Under the pieces are notes generated by a model. It made no database searches. It was not told the origin of the DNA and worked only from the letters and a program-made list of their open reading frames with translations. The position numbers were made by a program, and so were the translations under genes. From positions 1,146,835 to 1,210,834 of the forward strand of contig VWZX01002526.1 of the NCBI GenBank assembly GCA_013399015.1: a stretch of 64,000 nt of DNA, in the 5' to 3' direction. The stretch is from Galbula dea. Lineage: Eukaryota; Chordata; Aves; Piciformes; Galbulidae. Positions 60,266 through 64,000 of this stretch are shown one piece after another. Every line of letters begins with the position of its first letter. Positions within the stretch are counted from its first letter, which is position 1.

Positions 60266-60775
60266 TCACAGAATCCCAGCATGGTAGGCTTTGGAAGGGA
60301 CCTCTGGGGATCATCTAGTCCAACCCCCCCCTGCTCCAGTAGGCTCACCCAGAGCAGGTTGCCCAGGATCACCTCCAGCTGCCTTTGGACCTCTCTGACA
60401 TCCTCACAGCAAAGAAATTTTTCCTTACATTTAAGTGGAACTTCCTATGTTCCAGTTTGTTCCTGTCATCCTTTGTGTTATCTCTGGTCACCACTGAAAT
60501 GAGTCTGGTCCCATCCTCTTGACACTCATCCTTTAGGTTTTGATAAGCATTGAGCAGATCCCCTCTCAGTAGTCTCTTCTCCAGGCTAACCAGCCCTAGG
60601 GCTCTAAACCTTTCCTTGCCAGGGAAATGCTCCAGTCCTCTCAGCATCTTTGTAGCTTCTGCTGGACTTCCTCCAGAACTTCCCTATCTCTCTTGAATTG
60701 GAAAGCCCAGAACTACACACAGTACTCCAGATGTGGCCTCACTAGGGCAGAGTAGAGGAGGAGTAGAACCAACCT
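60266..60775 (-). mobile_element. CR1: CR1 LINE, longest copy in the window
   Basis: Left (3') end TCACAGAATCCCAGCATGGT, then GGAAGGGACCTCTGGGGATC and ATCTAGTCCAACCCCCCCCT. It continues through GGCTAACCAGCCCTAGGGCT to CAGTACTCCAGATGTGGCCT near 60740. The minus frame retains GLVSLEKRLLRGDLLNAYQN and KFHLNVRKNFFAVRMSERSK. The segment that should encode HWNRLP-EVVE is missing between about 60385 and 60400, an internal deletion. The 5' edge is near 60775. Confidence 0.95.
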
Positions 60776-62317
60776 AATGTGCAACTCTAAATGAATTACC
60801 TAGGAGTGAACCTGTAGCAAAGCAAAGGTCAATAAGGAGTTAATATTCAAACTGAAGCAGTAAGAGTATAGCAAGGAGACTTTAAAATCTTTGAAGAAGT
60901 CTTTATCACAACCTTTACTAAAGAAAAAATATGTGCAGATAGCAACAGTCAAGAAATTATGTTCAGACTATGATGCAAGTTGTTAAAATAGTGGAAATTA
61001 AATTGGGAAGCTTCTGGCTACAAGACAAGACTGAACTGGAGTATGATGGATGAGTTCTGAGATAGGAAACACACTGGAATAAGAGGTAGAAGGCTGAAAT
61101 GACAATAAAAAACTGTTTAGAAAGGGAAATGGGAAAAGTAGTGGACTGAAACTGCAGGGCAGAAGGCATCTTTCTTGTCCCACTGATGCTCACTCAATTT
61201 GATGCAGAAGTTCACACAGTCTGTAGCTTGCTGTGCATTCCAGGTCTTCTCTGAGGTACATGGATTTGACCAGGGAAACCAAAAGTAAAGAAATCCATGT
61301 TCATTTTGTGTACCCCATGTCTTTGGTTATGGACAAGACTGAGCTAGACTGGTTTCCACCCCAGCTTCCATCCACCTCCTGTTTCCAGCTCACAGCAATC
61401 CATCAGTACCAAGGACACCAAATTCACCGTAACACAACCCTCCTGGGTTATATGGCACAAGCCTATCTTGATCATGCACCAAAATTACCTTCCTTTGCAG
61501 ATCCTTTTCCAAGATTTTCCATCTCACTAACTGAGCAGCATGACAAATTCAGCCTCCCACCTTCATTCTTATTCTACTGCCTAGGTGAAGAAGTCAAAGG
61601 CAAAGCCCTTCCCTATTACACCGTGCAGAAGCTCACGACTCGATCAGTTATTACTGTGAGGAGTTTACAATCTGCATGAAGCTTTTTTTCCCAGGAGTAG
61701 ATGGTATTTATGGTGTGTTTAGCAGCTGGGAGGTGGGGGGGGGAGATGAAATCAAATCAAAACAAAACAAAACATTTATAATGCCCTTCCCACCCTGCAG
61801 TGTCTGGGACATTTTCAGTGTCTGGAAATGCTCAGCGCTTCCTAGCAAGACACTCTGAAAGAACCTCAGTGCAGCAGCCAACATTTGCTTAACGTTCTGT
61901 TAATATTTAAACAACAAATCTGTCAACAGATTAATTGGCACTGTCACTTTCCAGCAGTTTTATGGGTACTTCAAACCACCAGCAGTCTAGTCCTAAAAGG
62001 AAGCGTGTAGCATTTCAATATGTATGCATACAGGAGAGTGGGAATATTAAGCATCCTGAAGAATTGCTATCATGCTGTTCTGCTGCTGAATTCCCAATGC
62101 TTCCTGCATTCTCTGAAGAAGTGTTGACAGAAAGAGGTCATCAAAAGTATTTAGAAATTATTTGGCCATTTCTTCCCATGGCAGAAATGCTACTGATAAC
62201 CAGGACCAAGCATGAAGTGGAATGAGCATGACAGGAGAGAAGACACTGGACAATGTAAGAAGTCATTTTTTGCATCCTGCCCTCTTCTGATGCTGGAATG
62301 CATGTGAGCTGCATCAA
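60776..62317. other. Unique non-coding sequence with a 148-codon chance frame
   Basis: The plus frame 61233-61679 (148 codons) has no recognisable domain and ordinary local composition. A G9 run lies at 61735-61743, followed by an A/C-rich tract to 61773. A slight cluster of CpGs sits at 61620-61645. Confidence 0.45.
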
Positions 62318-62738
62318 ATTAGAAACATTTTGGTTGGAAGAGACCTCTAAGATCATCAAGTCCAACCATCAACCCAGCATAGCCAAGTCACTGCTAAACT
62401 ATGTCCCTAAACATCACTTCTGCACATCTTTTCAGTCCCACCAGGGATGGTGAGTCCACCACTTCCCTGGGCAGCCTGGGCCAATGCTTGACAACCCTTT
62501 CTGTGTATAAATGTTTCCTAGTATCCAAGCTAAACCTCCCCTGATGTTAACACCTACTACTCCAACCTCTTTTTAGGGAGTTGTAGGGAGTAATGAGGTC
62601 TTCCCTGAGGTCCCTCCCTCCTCCTCTTCTCCAGGCTAAACAACCCCAGTTCCCACAGTTGCTTCTTGTAAGACTTGTGCTCTAGACCCTTAGCCAGCTT
62701 TGTTGCTCTTCTTTGGACACCCTCTAGCACTTAACTGT
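62318..62738 (-). mobile_element. CR1: CR1 LINE, long 3' fragment
   Basis: TTAGAAACATTTTGGTTGGA, then AGAGACCTCTAAGATCATCA, AGTCCAACCATCAACCCAGC, CACTTCCCTGGGCAGCCTGG and CTTCTCCAGGCTAAACAACC, ending near CTTTGGACACCCTCTAGCAC. Antisense CR1, 3' end at left. The terminal octamer is eroded. No open frame is left. Confidence 0.94.
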
Positions 62739-63059
62739 AGTACTCTACCCCACCCAAGTCACCATCACTTGAAGCAGGATTCATTTCAACTTACCATGCC
62801 ATACCTAGAGATCTATAACAACCAGTTGATCAGGCTCTTTCAGGAGCCAGTGGTGACATAGAGGTTGCAGAAGAAAAGGCAGTTCTTGGATTCCTACTTT
62901 AGGATACAATTGATCATTCTCTCCTATCCTTTTTCCACTCACTGTTTAGGCAAACTAGGCACTTAGAGGTGAACTGATGTCTGAAAGCTGAAGTTAGGTG
63001 GAAGGAATCTCATGTCAGGTATATGACACCACACAATCCCCACTTACTTAGAGCTGATA
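62739..63059. other. Short unique spacer between CR1 copies
   Basis: About 320 bp without recognisable features, between an antisense and a sense CR1 that are again head to head. Confidence 0.5.
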
Positions 63060-63269
63060 TAAGGATGAATTCTTTTTTTACAGTGAGGGTGGTGACACCC
63101 TGGCCCAGGTTGCCCAGAGAGGTGGTAGATGTCCCATCCTTGAAACATTAAAAGCCAGATTGTTTGGAGCTCTGAGCAACCTGGTCTTGTGGAAGATGTC
63201 CCTGCTGACTGCAAAGAGGTTGGAATAGACCTTTAAAGGTCCCTTCCAACCCAAACCATTCTGTGAAAG
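63060..63269 (+). mobile_element. CR1: CR1 LINE, 3' fragment
   Basis: ACAGTGAGGGTGGTGACACC, then CTGGCCCAGGTTGCCCAGAG, GAGCTCTGAGCAACCTGGTC, TTTAAAGGTCCCTTCCAACC and CAAACCATTCTGTGAAAG. The plus frame gives VRVVTPWPRLPREVVDVPSL, the CR1 ORF2 C-terminus, before a stop. Sense strand, one terminal octamer. Confidence 0.95.
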
Positions 63270-64000
63270 TATTGCAAGAGTGAGTGACTGCCAGTGCATA
63301 ATTCCCTCACTCTGCTCCATTAGCCAAGCATGTACCAGTTTCAAGATCAGTGATGCAGCCTCATTTGCTCTGCAGAGAGAGATCTGCAAACAAGTGAGAA
63401 AGTAAACCAGACAAAGAAAAAGAGGCTGCAGCCCCTAATTGGTCCTTCACAAAATACATTTCCTTTGTTCTCATTCCCTGGTGAATTCATTAGCTTGCAC
63501 TTAGCATCATTCTTTGGTCAAATGCTCAGTGGAGAAATAAATTGCAGCAATTTATTCAAGAACTCATAAAATACTGTTTTATTTTCACCTTTTATATACA
63601 ATCTATGGAGGCAGTTATATTTCCAAAGAGAGAGAATTCTCTTCCTAACCTCCAGAATATTTTAGAAGCAACTCATACAAATACAGGCATGTGCCCATGT
63701 GTGTGTGCACATCCAATGTAAGAGAGATAACAACTTGATGGTGTCACTTCTTCACTACAAAGAGCTTAGGGAGAAAATAAACTCAAGACCTCTCAACCCT
63801 TCAGGCTTTTCTGTTGAATCCTTTCTCACTGGCAGTGCAAATTAGATGGGGTTAATGAAACCCTCTTGTGCTCGATTGCATTTCCTTCCTCAGCCAGAGG
63901 GTGAGTAAATGAGACAAGAGTTATACAGTTCATGTTGATCAAAATTCATAGCTCTAAATTTTACTTTTAATTTTAAGCAATCAAGTAACACTTGTGTTCA
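63270..64000. other. Unique non-coding sequence at the right edge
   Basis: No repeat or gene recognised. A short GTGTGTG run lies near 63700. Confidence 0.5.

Noticed and set aside
61233..61679. 148-codon plus-strand frame as a possible gene
   Set aside because: Same reasons; the translation matches no family I know.
1..64000. CRISPR arrays, operons, ribosome binding sites, prophage or plasmid functions
   Set aside because: CpG depletion, CR1 retrotransposons and the absence of dense coding show vertebrate nuclear DNA; no regular spacer array exists.
1..64000. Endogenous retrovirus or solo LTR
   Set aside because: I saw no paired terminal repeats, primer-binding site or gag/pol-like frame. 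A diverged solo LTR cannot be excluded by eye.
1..64000. CpG island or gene promoter
   Set aside because: No GC-rich, CpG-dense stretch of useful length. The small CpG group near 61620-61645 has only a few CpGs.

Overview
The window looks like nuclear DNA of a bird, and no gene can be supported in it. Three things point to a bird: CpG is strongly depleted, the composition is AT-rich (about 39-40% GC by eye), and both strands carry many truncated CR1 retrotransposons. The CR1 copies show the avian hallmarks: a 3' tail of repeated ATTCTRTG octamers preceded by a GATGATCTTTAAGGTCCCTTCCAAC-type block, and in longer copies the C-terminal codons of the CR1 ORF2 polyprotein (RFRLDIRKNFF, HWNRLPREVVESPSLEVFK). 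Very old repeats shared across amniotes also appear: CR1-L-like fragments and tRNA-derived, MIR-like SINE pieces. The species cannot be fixed.

No open reading frame exceeds 170 codons, and most are 60-110 codons. That is what chance gives in 64 kb of this composition. Where a frame resembles a known protein, it is CR1 ORF2 debris. The window is therefore best read as intergenic DNA or the inside of a very long intron. Short exons, if any, cannot be recognised here.

Layout. 1-4.6 kb is unique sequence with two short CR1 tails and a 23-bp tandem repeat; 4.6-4.9 kb is a plus-strand CR1. 5-16.5 kb is mostly unique, with small CR1 tails, a perfect 22-bp palindrome near 6.9 kb and a four-copy 18-bp minisatellite at 12.0 kb. 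18.1-18.5 kb holds a CR1 fragment lacking its 3' end beside a tRNA-SINE relic. 20.3 kb has an ancient CR1. 23.1-24.9 kb is a cluster of three CR1s and 27.6-29.4 kb a second cluster with a head-to-head pair. 30-39 kb is the longest stretch nearly free of recognisable repeats. 39-43.2 kb has two almost identical CR1 tails and a fresh 39-bp tandem duplication. 46-49 kb has MIR-like relics and a CR1 tail. 52.5-52.9 kb is an internal CR1 ORF2 fragment. 54-59 kb has further ancient repeats and young CR1 tails. 60.2-63.3 kb has three longer CR1s.

Recognisable CR1 adds up to roughly 5 kb (about 8%), ordinary for a bird. The most interesting signals are a set of short, near-identical, same-strand CR1 tails of which three share the same 5' boundary, the head-to-head CR1 pair, and a few short palindromes and regulatory-looking motifs. 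I found no previously undescribed biological system.
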